Shown in pieces: positions 21,013-33,238 of a stretch of 64,000 bases of DNA. The stretch comes from Streblospio benedicti. Taxonomy: Eukaryota; Annelida; Polychaeta; Spionida; Spionidae. Where the stretch lies: NCBI GenBank assembly GCA_019095985.1, contig CM032669.1, positions 4,323,788-4,387,787 of the forward strand, given 5' to 3'. Position 1 is the first letter of the stretch; the number at the start of each line of letters is the position of its first letter. Made by a program: the position numbers and the translations under genes. Below the pieces are notes generated by a model. The model was not told where the DNA came from. It was given only the letters and a program-made list of their open reading frames with translations, and searched no databases.

Positions 21013-23165
21013 CAGTACATCTACTTTATTTAGCACCTGCATCAACTGTCTGCCTTGTTACTATTCTTAGGCTAGTAGCCTTTACTAGCCTTGGTCACTA
21101 TGTGCGTCGAGCACGTTGTAATCTTTGGCAGGATGCATTGTGCATGTTGTGTGTCTATGTCTCTGAAACTTGCTCTATTACGTCGAGTGTGCGCTACCTG
21201 ACGGAGAACCTCGTGCCCTGTTTTCACTTTCTTTACAATATTTGCAAATCTATTGTTTGAAAAATACAGATATTTCTGTAAGTGGGCAAATCTTTCTAGG
21301 TTACTTAGAAGCAAGAAACGTTTTTGTGTAGGTGCACCATTTTACTTTAAATCATTTCTAATGATTTCTAAAATACTGGTAAGTGTGTTTGTTTTGTTTT
21401 TTAAATTCTAACTGGCAAAAAGTAGTGGAATAAAATTGGTGTCAGCACAATAAAACAATTTTTCTTCAAATAAATGTACATCTGAATAGTATGTTAAAGT
21501 CTAATTCATTAAAAAGTCAAGAACAAAGACCTCCATCATGTATTTCTATGTACCACAGCTGGTTTGAAAGCATGGTTTACTGGCTTGTTTTGTGGCCGAT
21601 TAGCATGTATTGAACTGTTTACTATCCCCTTTACAGCTGTACTTGTAGTGAAAAGATCATGTATATTTCAATACCAATATCAGAGAAGGTGCAAATTTAG
21701 GAAAAAATATATATTTTTACTTTCTATCACAAGTTCTTTACTTCTCATACTTCTGCTAAAAATTAAGCTCTATTAAATCTACTAAAGTGCTATATTTGTT
21801 TCTACTGGAAAAAGACCCTCTGAGACCACTTGTTTGTCATGATTAATCATAGCTATATTTGCCCTTCCCTTTCACACCAATGTACATCTTTTCACAAGTC
21901 TCAAGGCGATGAAGCTCTATGATCAGCATCTATCTTTAATGCTGATTGAAGAATGTACATTAAAGGAACAATCTTTGTGTCTAGTGCCTAATTTGCATAA
22001 TTTCTATAGTGAAGGTCATTGTAATCATGTAATGTGATGCAACCCTGAACAAAAAGCGTCAAACATTGACAGCGCTTCTATCATGCATTTTACATGCAAG
22101 TCCTTCGTTTTATAGGAATTTTGTGAAGCTTTTATGTGGTTTCAGACAGAGAAAAAATGTTCATTAGCATTTTGACACATTTCAACTGATCATGTCTTTT
22201 CTAAAGGAACACAGCATCTCTCATAATTAGTATTATTCATTTATATATTGATGTTTGTTTCAATGGGACTGGGGAAAAACTCAAACAAACAATGGAGTTT
22301 CCATTAATGATTGTTAAAATTTGGAACCCCTTCCATGCATCACTAGTTTGTCAAAACAAGAAGTCAAATATCATAATAGCATTAAGAATGAAAGTGTACA
22401 TGAGTACAGGCCCCGGTCGACACATGCAATCCTCGCTGCATCTATTATCAACAATGGGATACATTTTTACATATATACCACTGTTGTTTTACTATTATAA
22501 TATTTTCAAGTGATATACAAATGGATTTGCTCTGCAACATGGTAGATGTAATAAATGATAAATGCCCTACTAAATATATCAAATTATTCATTTACTGGGA
22601 TTGAACTTGATAGTAACTTACAATAGCAATATTAAACATTAAATTCATTAGTTTACAACACAAATGTGAGTCTGAGTGTTTTAATTCAAGCTTCCCAATA
22701 TTAGTGTTGCCTTATTCCCATTGCATTATTGTACATCAACAATACAATCCAATAAGACTTGTAATCATTTTTTCATGCTATGACATCAGTAGAATATACC
22801 TGAGTAACCATGATTAATCTCTGTTAACTTAACATGGCCAAGCTGTATAGCATGTGTGGCCCATATGTCATACCTCATTGGCACTGAATCATGGGCTGGA
22901 TATAGAGCAACTCATTCCTTGTCTTCTAACCGGGACATTTACAAGAACTAATAAAGCACTAAGAGAAAGCACTATAGACTCATCACACACATTGCAATAC
23001 TGATCATAAATTCAGCTAACTAACTGAAGCAGCAATGTCAATTGTTTGTGTGAAAAATTTCGCTTTTCTTACACTTTTGGGTTGTGCAAAATGTAGTTTA
23101 TAGTGCAAGAATATATTTTCTAAACAGCCATCTCATCTAAGCATTGGGTGCTAATAGTATATATA
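21013..23165. other. About 2.1 kb without recognisable genes
   Basis: A minus-strand frame at 21072-21314 (80 codons) and plus-strand frames at 21564-21776 and 22292-22513 have no domain I know and no clear splice context. If the Lgl gene described below continues downstream, this is part of one of its introns. Confidence 0.35.
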
Positions 23166-23169
23166 TAAT

Positions 23170-23315
23170 CTTTATACAAGAGGCCCATGGGCCTTAACGG
23201 TCACCTGAGCATCAGCAAATATTAGCGAGATAAGCAGTTTGTGATGTTTTTTCAGGGATTCCTCAATAATTCCCTGGGAGTCATGAAATTTACAATTTTT
23301 TGGTATGTAGCATCA

Positions 23316-23357
<42 letters not shown>

Positions 23358-23444
23358 ACCCCAAGGGAAGGTATTAGACACTACCTTGATCATCATTACT
23401 TTATACACAGTTTGTCTGATCCATACCTGGGAGGAGGAAATTCT

Positions 23445-23479
<35 letters not shown>

Positions 23480-23515
23480 CATTATGGCCACACCTTAGCA
23501 TTTGAACCCCTGCCC

Positions 23516-23558
<43 letters not shown>

Positions 23559-24160
23559 TATTATTACAACATACTTGGTTTGTCTGATCAATACCTGGGA
23601 GTAGAGAAGATTTTTTAAGAAATACAGAAATTTTACACTTTTTACCCCAAAATTAACTTCCCTTGGGGTGGGGGGTCATGAAATTTACAATTTTGGTAGA
23701 TCCTTCCTTGGTTATTATTACTACATACTCTTGGTTTGTCTGATCAATGCCTGGGAGTATAGAAGATTTTCTAAGAAATACAGAAATTTTACACTTTTTA
23801 CCCGAAAATTACCTTCCCTTGGGGTGGGGGGTCATTAAATTTACAATTTTGGTAGACCCTTTCTTGGTTATTATTACTACATACTTGGTTTGTCTGATCA
23901 ATGCCTGGGAGTAGAGAAGAAAATGGGTGCTGCAAAGATGACGAAAGGTGACATGTCAGGGAGGGGGGTAAAAAAAAAGGCCAAAAATGAGGTGACGTCA
24001 TTTGTGAACCTTAAATTTTTCCTGTTTGCTTGTAAATGCAAGCTTTATGAACTTCATATGGGAATCGTACACTTCATCAGGATAATGGAAAATTGTGCTA
24101 CAAAAAAGACATTCTCTTTTGAGAAATATACACAAGAGACTGTTTCCAAATGATTACACA
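23170..24160 (+). mobile_element. Second tandem-core Helitron-like element
   Basis: It opens with a palindromic motif around AGGCCCATGGGCCT followed by GGTCACCTGAG (23178-23208). Core units then recur with period about 155 bp, starting GGTCATGAAATTTACAATTT near 23519, 23672 and 23829, with earlier partial pieces at 23278 and 23340. The tail after 23920 is unique. Sequence is unrelated to the P family, but the design is the same. Similar tandem elements are common in bivalve genomes, as I recall them; the class is inferred. Confidence 0.6.
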
Positions 24161-24305
24161 GTATTTTCATAACAACTGCAACCACATTTTCCCTCTGCAT
24201 ATTTGTAAAACATCCACCAAGTGTCTTATGTCCCCCAGGTAATGTCCTCGCTTATTGCCAACAGAGACATCGAAATTCTGGTGCATACATTTTTTAACAA
24301 CTTAC

Positions 24306-24452
24306 TTCTGCATGACAACGTCCTGGTAGATGATCTCTTCTCGCAGCCGGAAGCTGTTGGTGTCGAGTGTGTGGATGTTGCCGCCCTCGGTACCCATCAT
24401 GAGCGTGTGTCCGGCGGCCGACACGCAGCACGCAGACAGCGTCTTCAGCTTG
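24306..24452 (-). CDS. LLGL1: Lethal giant larvae homologue, exon (downstream of two)
   Basis: Read on the minus strand, GTTGCAG precedes the exon and GTAAGTTG follows it, giving 147 nt that enter and leave in phase 2. It encodes KLKTLSACCVSAAG, then LMMGTEGGNIHTLDTNSF, then EEIIYQDVVMQ. The GTEGGN turn and the YQDVVMQN-like end match the N-terminal WD40 propeller of Lgl proteins, cortical polarity regulators that bind aPKC/Par6 and non-muscle myosin II. The leftover AA would make Asn with a following C, as in the family. Tomosyn is related but reads differently here. The exon is much richer in GC than its surroundings. Later exons were not found. Confidence 0.85.
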
Positions 24453-24959
24453 CTGCAACAGCGATCTATAGAGTTTGAACTCTAGTTTTACAATGCAATG
24501 GGATAAGATGGTAAAGATAAATATCAGAACAGGCGAACAATGTTCATTTTAGATCAATGAAACAGTACATTGTATTTTAGCACTACAAGTATGTGACACA
24601 GCATAATGTAATTAATATAAAGCAACTTAATATTGTACATTTTAACAGAAAATTTCCTACATTTTATAAATAGCATGTCAATATTTGATCACTCTTACAT
24701 TATTTACTTTTATACTAGCTTACCAATGAGATGTGTTTTTAACTTGCATTTATGACAGACAATTGGCTTCATATAATCAGAAAATGGTTTTATATTTTTT
24801 TTGGACTTATTTAGATATTTTAGCTCTGATGAGGAATTTATTTATTCAAAAGCACTTAGCCAATAAATTTTAGAAAACCTTATTCAAATTTATTCTTCTT
24901 TTGACAACCCTTTCAACAGCAGTTACGACGTACATGAAGAAACAACAATTATAACAATA

Positions 24960-25488
24960 GTTTCATTCGAATATTCCATGAATTTTTCAAAAGTAGGCCA
25001 AAGTACTCAAACATCAAAACACGCGAGGAGAGATATAGACATACCAAATGTCGTCAAGTTTGGTGATGATAAGTCATAAACTGTTCCCAGGAGACAGATA
25101 AACACAAATTCGTAATAATTTGTTTTTAAAAACACATCATAACTTCATCAAAAATAGGCCAAAGTACACCAAAATCTAATCAGCTCTGGAGAGTAGTACA
25201 ATGAAGCTAAATATGAAGTTTGGTGATAAAAGGTCAACTACTTCTCCCTATAGAGTGGTAAAGTTTATTACATACCGCTCGTAAGTTTGTCAAAAGTAAG
25301 GCAAAGTACAAACTATTTTGAGAGATACTTTTTCCTCAAACAAGACATTGAATTTGCAAAGCAATAGTTCAAGTAGCGTTCGAGTTATCAGCCTGTTTAT
25401 TTCGGACGGACATACAGACATACATACAGACGGACGTGGACAGAAGCAAAGCTAGAAATCTCGCTCCGGAATGGGGGAGATTTAATTA
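24960..25488 (+). mobile_element. P-family element, 5'-truncated
   Basis: Two core units and a full 3' tail with ACGGAC-rich sequence ending in GGAGATTTAA at about 25485. The closing hairpin is weaker here because its centre has changed. The 5' module is missing. It lies in the large Lgl intron. Confidence 0.7.
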
Positions 25489-26640
25489 ATTATTTGTAAA
25501 AATAAGAATAATACTGCTGATTCCTCACCACGCCATTTGCAAATCCCATAATTTTAAGTGATCTCGTTTCTCATTGGTCGTACATGTACACAGGTGCACA
25601 TCACAGCCTTTATCACATGTTGTCGTATCTTAAACCATGATTATGGAGCAGGACGATAACTACCCTTTTCAAAACAGATGAAGTGCGGTGTTGTGGTATT
25701 ATTGTAAGATTTCGAGGATGTTTATTTGTGGGTCTGATGATGTCATTTAGAATATTTGTACCTCGTTCTCATTAATGAAAAGTGTAGATGAATCCCTTCA
25801 AAATGGTATATGATGTGTGGGCTCAATTTTCAAAGAAATGTGAGTATTTGGCTATGTAAATTAGTCGCATAAAATGGTTTGCTGATGCGTAAAATATGTT
25901 CATCCAAATGATAGGCAAATTATATCAATACTCTGCTTGTTTGCCACACAATTTACGTCGGTATGTAAAGTTTATTCGCTTTAGTTTGACATACTAGAAT
26001 AGCACGTGACTATGGGCAGTCGTTCTGTATGAAAAGTTGGTTGAACAAGAGGGCGATTTTCCCATGAAAAATTCGGAGTTGACTCCGACCTGGTAGAATA
26101 TGTGTTAACATTGTGCAATTGGCACCATCACTAAACATGATATTCCTGATTGTGAGATAAACATCAGTGCCAAGAAATGAATGGCCTGAAATCCATATTA
26201 ATTACAGTGTTGACAGAATTATAATCCCTGCTTTGGCGTTATCTTGGTGGGTCTGATAGAGAGAATGTAGTGCCTGTCTACTGTTTGTGCTATATGATAA
26301 ACCCTGTGGGTCTGGACACAAGACTAGCACACAGAACTCTCATCATTCATAGGTGAGGTTTTTAGTTTTCGCTGCCTGGGAGGGCAGTATGATTTTGTCA
26401 GACACATCGCTGATTTTTGTTTTGCGTATAATTTGTTCCATTTCAGTATATGGTAACTCTAAATAGTCACAAAGTTGGTTTGCAGTACAGTGAAACCTAT
26501 CTATGTCGATACCTTTGGGAGAATGGAAAACTGTCCACATAAGACTGAAGTCCTCACGATGAGAGGTTCACTTTATATGTGACGCACAAAGGTAATGTGT
26601 CTACATAAGACAGGTTTGCTTAAATGGGAGGTGTACACAG
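25489..26640. other. Intronic stretch, nothing recognised
   Basis: AT-rich intronic DNA of the Lgl gene. A minus frame at 26343-26540 has no recognised domain. No transposon ends were identified. Confidence 0.35.
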
Positions 26641-26664
26641 ACAGGTTCTACATTTGCTTTATGC

Positions 26665-29105
26665 ATATGGGCATCGGCAACGGCAAAAATCTCCCCCTCC
26701 TAGATCAGCCACTTTTCGGTCATCAATTCTAAAATTAGTAATTCTAGTACATACATATATAAAGAATATTGGCTTTTGATTTTCGTAATAGTGTAGAAAT
26801 CTAACAAATATGTCCGGAATGGCTATGTTGAATTTGCCATGCAGACTGAAAGGTAGTAACCAAGAGGTATTAACACGTATCGCTCATAAGTTCACAGGGC
26901 TTAACGTTAACTTTAAAAAGTGGGTGCCCGTTCGGGCATGTGGGTAGTTGCTACTGGGTGCCCGAATGAAATATCTGGGTGCCCGAATGAAAAACCTGTG
27001 TTAGATGAGAAACAAATTTTATGTCTTTTAAAAAGCTTTTAGGCGCCTTACTATAACTATACTCTACGTATAATAACTGTGTAACTGTTGGACATCAAAT
27101 GCTTTTGTTTTTAAAGATCTGATCAACAATGTCTTCAGTTTGTTGTTTTAATGTCATCTGACTGCAGGTGAAAAACCAGATTTGAATAAACACTCATACA
27201 AGACAGAGAAATAATTGGGCAAATTGTCATTAAAAACAAAACCATTTGATGGCTTTGCTTGTTCACTGTTCAGAGGCCAAAATCGAAAATACCTCTGTTT
27301 AGACATAATTACACAACAAGGTTCCTTATAAAATACTACTCATAATTAATTCCAAAACAAAAACTAAGATATTCATTGACAAGAACAATTTCACAAGTTT
27401 ATAATTTAGCAGTGTCCATCATTCTCAAAAGGAAGTATTCAATAAAAAATTCAGAAAAAAAATTATAGTATGCTCTTGTGTCATAAGATTTCCACTGAGA
27501 AAAGCAGTCTACATGTACATAAGTATAATATTATACAATACTATAAAGTTATCCTTTGTGTAATAATTTCTTTAATTAGGGATTGCAAATAGTAGGATGT
27601 GAATATTATTTTATCTAAATTTTGGACTTAAACTTTAAACGAGTCATCGACCTATCCTATGAATGATGAAATATTGCCAGAAATTTCTGGGTGCCCAGTC
27701 GGGCATGTGAGCAGGGCTGACTACATGCCCAGCTGAGCCTCCTGCATGCCCCGGGCATGCCAGCACCCACTAACATTAAGCCCTGGTTCACCTAAGTGGG
27801 CCAAGTACACCAAAATCATTTCAGCTGTGGAGATAAATATATTTAAGAAAATTGTAAAGTTTAACGACCATGGGTCAAATACTTTTTCCAGCACAGTGGT
27901 AACAATTGTTTTATTTGAATGTTTCAGAAATATTTTCAAAAGTAGGCCAAAGTACACAGAAATCATATCACCTTAGGGGAGTAATATAGACATATCAAAT
28001 GTCAAGTTTGGTGATGACAGGTCATAAATTGTTCCCATGATTACAGATAAACACACATTCGTAATAATTTGCTTTTAAAAACGTTGTAACTTCATCAAAA
28101 GTAGGCCAAAGTACACCAAAATCTAATCAGCTCTGGAGAGTAGTACAACGAAGCTGAATATGAGGTCTGGTGACCATAGGTCAAATGCTTCTCCCTGTAG
28201 CGTGGTAACAAACTTTATTACATAACGCTCATAAGTTCGTCAAAAGTAGGCCAAAGTACAAACAAAATTTTTGAGACATACTTTTTTCCTCAAACAAAAC
28301 ATATTCAATTTGCAAAGCAATCGCTCAAATAGTTTTCGCGTTATGAGCCTGTTTATTTTGGACGTACATACATACGGACTTACATACGGGCGGACATACG
28401 CTGACAGAAGCAAAGCTAGAAATCTCCCTCCAAACTTCGTCCGAGGAGATTTAATCAGCTCTGGAGAGCAGTACAATGAAGCTAAATATGAAGTTTGGTG
28501 ATAAAAGGTCAAATACTTGTCCCTGTAGAGTGGTAACAAGGTTTATTACGTAACGCTCATAACTTCGTCAAAAGTAGGCGAAAGTACACCAACGTCAATT
28601 CAAGTGTGGAGATTAGTATAGTGAACAAAACTGTAAAGTTTAATGATCATGGTAGAAATAGTTTTCCCAGTGCAGAGGTAACAATAGCTTTATTGGAATA
28701 TTCCATGAACTTTTCAAAAGTAGGCCAAAGTACTCAAACATCAAATCACGTGAGGAGAGTGATATAGACATACCAAATGTCAAGTTTGGTGATGATAACT
28801 CATAAACTGTTCCCAGGAGACAGATAAACACAAATTCGTAATAATTTGTTTTTAAAAACATTGTAACTTCATCAAAAGTAGGCCAAAGTACATGTGATAA
28901 TAGGTCAAATACTTCTCCCTGTAGAGTAGTAACAAGGTATTTATACCTAGGAGGTACTTTTTTCTTCAACGAGGCATATTTAATTTGAAAATCAATAGCT
29001 CAAGTAGTCTTCGAGTTATCAGCTTGTTTATTTCGGACGGACGCACGGACGGTTGCGTGCGGACAGAAGGAAATCTCCCTCCGGACTTCGTCCACGGAGT
29101 TTTAA
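26665..29105 (+). mobile_element. P-family elements interrupted by a hAT-like insertion
   Basis: A variant 5' module (AAAAATCTCCCCCTCCTAGA) starts near 26685 and is followed by core sequence. A hAT-like element then interrupts it at 26895-27785, after which core units resume at 27791. Two 3' tails, at about 28250-28453 and 28945-29105, close two successive copies. The first hairpin reads CTCCCTCCAAAC against GTCCGAGGAG and is imperfect. Confidence 0.7.
26895..27785. mobile_element. hAT-like element, 891 bp, inside a P unit
   Basis: Ends are CAGGGCTTAACGTTA and its partner with CAGGGCTTAATGTTA. GTTCA is duplicated on both sides (26890-26894, 27786-27790). The P sequence reads straight across once the element and one GTTCA are removed, which confirms the insertion. 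GGGTGCCCG words recur several times near both ends, some in tandem. No transposase is present. Confidence 0.85.
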
Positions 29106-29277
29106 TTAGGAATGCTGAAAATGTTTGACTGTCGCACAGATATTACATGCAATTTTCATATGAGTGTTCACTATTATGCAAAAATTCACAATAACAAAAA
29201 TTATAATGTAGATCTGGCAAAAAAATTCCTAAAATTGCTTAAATGTTTATTTTGATATTCATTACCATTTTTAGTTA

Positions 29278-30588
29278 GGCCAGGGTAACTTGATTCTATG
29301 GATGACGAAAAAATTGTCCGTAAAATTTTCCATGAGGTGGGTAAGAATAATAAAAATAAAGCACATGGTCAATAGCGGACAGGAAGGGGGAAAAATAAAA
29401 AAAATAAAATATCCGAAGGAAAGTTTGGGATGGGGGAATAAAAAATATTCAGTAGTCACTGAAATCAGGCGGTGTGTGCATTTCAATTACCAATGGTCAT
29501 TTTGTTCTTTATTTAATAGGTATGGGTCAATGTGTATTTCCATGAAAGGTTTTAAGACACTTGTCAATTCCGTGCACACCCTCAGCCAGTTAAAAGGCCT
29601 ATGGGGTCCATCACCAAGTCATAGCCAAGCATCAAGTATTACTATAAGACCACTGTATAATCCATGTATGGTCCTCCATCTGCCTGGTGCTGACCCATCT
29701 TAGGGTGGCCTTGAGGCTTGCTCGCTCATTTGGACTCTCGAAGGCTTTACCCAAGGGCCACTCATGCGACTAGGAGCTATATGTGTCTGGCACACAGCAT
29801 CATTTATGTGGAGAGGACAACAGGTACGCAGGTGCCTAGTCCTACCCCCACATGTAAAGCTGATTTAATACCCTGTATACCTAGAGACACCTAGGAACGA
29901 ATGTATGCTGTATATACGGCTACCTTAGCCCATGTGGGTAGTGAAGTAATTCCTTGTCTGATAGGTGTACAAGTTCTGGGGTAAGGGCTGCAATAGCCTT
30001 ACCCAAACCAGTCATAGGATGATGATGAGTCTTATCATATAGTATGTCAATATTTACATCTAGTGACATCTGGAAAGCTCAAATTCTGTCACAGAACAAA
30101 GGAATCTCACTCTTGTGTTATTCATCGGCATTTATTATTGCTCAGCCATCTACATTTTGCCTTGGTTTTACTATGATTCCAGTAGTCAAATCAATTGAAC
30201 ATTACATTTGTCAACTGCCGTTCTCAACTAAACAAATGTCTAAGCCATTAGTAATGTTTTTTCATCAAATCTATTATGAATGCTTGCCAGAAAATAGAAA
30301 ATAAAACTTACTAATTTTAAGAGGAAACATGCACACTTGCGTGTCAGTGCGCATGCGTTCACGTCTCACATGCACCTGCTGGGAAACCGAAACCGAATGC
30401 ATAAGGCGTCCTTGGTAGCGTGACGTCACTAGCAAATATGGCGGCATCAGTCGACGAATATAATCAAAACATGGATCTTTTCACTGGATCGTCAGCGAAT
30501 ATAAAAAGACATGCCATTTGACAGATTATTTATCTATCGGGGGTTATTTTAATGCTCTCGTCATCCATAGAATCCAGTTACCCTGGCC
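29278..30588. mobile_element. PIF/Harbinger-like element, 1.31 kb, non-autonomous
   Basis: Inverted repeats of 31 bp with one mismatch begin GGCCAGGGTAACT. TTA occurs on each side (29275-29277 and 30589-30591), the 3-bp duplication typical of PIF/Harbinger. Inside, short frames exist but neither the DDE transposase nor the Myb-like partner is seen. Near the right end a CRE-like TGACGTCA (about 30422) precedes ATGGCGGCATCAGTCG and a 28-codon frame. Part of the interior (30160-30310) is similar to 31730-31870. Confidence 0.75.
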
Positions 30589-30591
30589 TTA

Positions 30592-31296
30592 TGATAGAAT
30601 ATGTTACTTCATGATTTTGCTGTCAGCACATTAGTCTTTTGATCATTTTAACTTTAATATAACTACGCACAAATCTAAGTATTATTTAAGTAGGAACTCA
30701 GGTGAATGTTAGTGATCATTAGATAGCTGATATTAATTTTTGGTGATTAGTGATTGCTGATAACTTTGTGATTGTATGGTGAACTTGATGACAGAAGTCA
30801 ACAACATAAAGTAAGTTTTAATATGCATAATAAATTCTTATTTCATATAGTCTTTTATTTCTTTATTTGATGTCCATAACAGCGATATACATTAACTTTT
30901 TGATTGAGTAGACCAAACTATTTATTTTGTCTACTTAAAATTTTGTAAAGGTGGTCATAGGTATACTAGACTAGACCAAAATTGACCAGTCAAAAGTTAC
31001 AAGAAAGCTGTCAAATTCCCAAGGCCGGAGGCCTGTATGGCCAGCCTGCATCGAGTGCCGAAGGCACGTAGCATTAAGGGGGTGGGGGGGATTCCCCACA
31101 GGAAAATTTGAAATTTAGAAGGTAAAAGAAGCCAGCTGGTGCATTCTCAGACAAAATTAAAGGCCAAATGTACATTGAAAATTTTGTACTTTTTTGCTTG
31201 TAATTTTTCTTTTTTGTACCAAACTGACTATTTCAGAGCTGCTATTAATATTTGTGTGTTCTTTTTAAACCTTGTAGAAAGGCACTATGCCACACC
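30592..31296. other. Intronic stretch, nothing recognised
   Basis: AT-rich sequence within the Lgl intron. A small GC-rich patch with GGCCGGAGGCC at 31024-31090 looks like a repeat fragment. Confidence 0.35.
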
Positions 31297-31306
31297 GCTA
31301 TATATT

Positions 31307-31392
<86 letters not shown>
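31297..31392. repeat. TA microsatellite
   Basis: About 95 bp of almost pure TA dinucleotide with one AATA interruption near 31330. Confidence 0.95.
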
Positions 31393-31397
<5 letters not shown>

Positions 31398-31729
31398 GCT
31401 TTAATTGTGACCTTAGGATCGTTTCATTTCTTTATACCATGCATGGTTTGCCATCTCCCTTCTGTAACATAACCATGTACCGTCTATTCACGTATTATGG
31501 CCCCTGGGCCTAACATCGAGCATGGGCTTAAGGTTAGTATATGGGCCCATAGGCCTTTAACTGAACTAAATTTCTCTTTCTACCAACACCCCTAAAAAAA
31601 TTTTGGCATGGTAATTTCATCGAAAGTACCTTTCCTGAACGTATATGTCATTACATGTAGTTTATTATGAAAGTCACTTGCATAGATTTCCTTCCATCAT
31701 CGCCAAGTCGTGCACGTCTTGGCGTGATT

Positions 31730-31990
31730 GTGGGTGTCAACTCGATTGAACATCGCATTTGTTGATTGCCATTCTCAAATATAGTGATGTATGATCTATT
31801 AGTAACGTTATTCAATCAATCTATTACGAATGCTTGCCAGAAAATAGAAATAACTTACTAATTTTGCAATGTGAAAAATATACTCGCATGTTTCCGGGCG
31901 CAAGTGCGCATGCTCAGTAGTTACAATGTCGAGCCTGTGCAACGAGAAAACGAAAGTAAGTTTGCACCCATAGTTAATGCATCTTATTGT
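31730..31990. repeat. Diverged partial copy of the Harbinger-like interior
   Basis: Sequence around GAATGCTTGCCAGAAAATAG and AACTTACTAATTTT aligns with 30160-30320, followed in both by a GCGCATGC-containing stretch. No terminal repeats were found for this copy. Confidence 0.55.
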
Positions 31991-33125
31991 GTAACGTGGT
32001 CGCGCCGATTAGAGCTCCTACGACATGCGGACCATTAAAAGATGAAAAGATGCTTCTTCCCCGGCTGATTTAATATAATGTTTTAATTACCCTAGATCGC
32101 CAATTACTCGCAAAATTAGTAATCGCCAGCTTGTCTTGTATATATTCATATAAGAATCGCCAAATGTATGTAAATATCGCTATGTCGACCTGGCGAGTGT
32201 TAATGTATATCGCTGCATAAAAGATGTAATTATGAATAAAATACACAATGAAATAATCAAATCAAATCCATATCACAAAATCCAAACCAATTTTTTTTTC
32301 TACTGACTTATGACAGAATCACTTGATTTATTTCATTAAAAATATATTTGGAGATGGCAAAATATCTAAGACCCCCTATTTCTTGGCAGCCAATCCCAAA
32401 GACCCCCTAATTTCTCTGAATCCCAAAGCAAAGACCCACACTTTTGAAAAAAGTAAACTGAAGCATGATGATGTTTTGTTGTTACTTTCAAGTTTCATAT
32501 AGATTCAATGTCTATATTGTTTTAAACACCAATATCTAAGGCCCCCTATTCTGGAAAAAAACACATTAAAGACACCCTCCCCGGCTCCCACCCTAGACCT
32601 AATAAATCTAGCTCCTGACCTGCAATGGAGCACATTGTCCACAACGTTGTGCGTAACGTTAGACGCATTTACTACGACTTCAATGCGATGTTCAACGCAT
32701 CAAAACGTACACACTGGCTTTAAGAATATATACAGAAAAATTAGAAAGCAAAGATAGTATCAACTAGAGGTCATATAAACACCAAAAATGTCCGGTCTCG
32801 TTTAGAGTTCATTCTTGGAGGGATCAGAAAATTTGGGGTCATAACATTGACTGGTTTTCTTCAAATCATCGGACACAGATTAATAATGTATGTCGAAAAA
32901 CAGAAGGTCCTCTACCAGCTTAAAGCGGGTGCTGGGACTAACTACATGTAATTCAATATGTACTAGAATGACTTAAAACTAAGAATGTATAAGTTCTCAA
33001 CAGGCATATTTTATCTTGGTTCACAGAAATAAATGCAAGTGCCGATTATCAAGACCTGAAAGCATAAAAGGTAAGAAAATATTTGTGATAAGGAATCTCA
33101 TATCATTAGAGGTTACTACACTGAC
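31991..33125. other. Intronic stretch, nothing recognised
   Basis: AT-rich DNA immediately downstream of the upstream Lgl exon. The sentence-like repetition of AAGACCCCC near 32370-32430 and 32540 suggests a small repeat. Nothing else was recognised. Confidence 0.35.
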
Positions 33126-33238
33126 CTAGCTTCCATGGAGAATGACCTGGTTTGCACAAGCTCTGATTGGCCGGCCTCGGTAGAATTGATATCCCATTGG
33201 TACACAGTGTTGTTGCTGCATTGTGTGATGAGACGTCC
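33126..33238 (-). CDS. LLGL1: Lethal giant larvae homologue, exon (upstream of two)
   Basis: On the minus strand a TTTTACAG acceptor opens a 113-nt exon in phase 0, and GTCAGTGT is the donor in phase 2, which fits the phase of the exon at 24452. It encodes GRLITQCSNNTVYQWDI followed by a short insert and LVQTRSFSMEA. The GRLIxxxxNxTxxxWxI pattern is the end of an early WD40 blade in Lgl proteins, just before the segment in the next exon, so gene order and frame agree. The intron between the two exons is 8,673 nt and full of transposons. Exons for the protein's N-terminus were not found upstream and may lie outside the window or be too short to see. Confidence 0.82.

Noticed and set aside
21072-21314. 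Minus-strand 80-codon frame with a plausible-looking basic composition
   Set aside because: No family recognised, and it does not fit the expected next Lgl exon. It may be part of a decayed transposon.
24221-24478. Plus-strand frame of 85 codons over the Lgl exon
   Set aside because: It is the antisense shadow of the minus-strand exon, which has splice sites, phase and family motifs.
31287-31472. Frame rich in Ile and Tyr
   Set aside because: It is the translation of a TA microsatellite.
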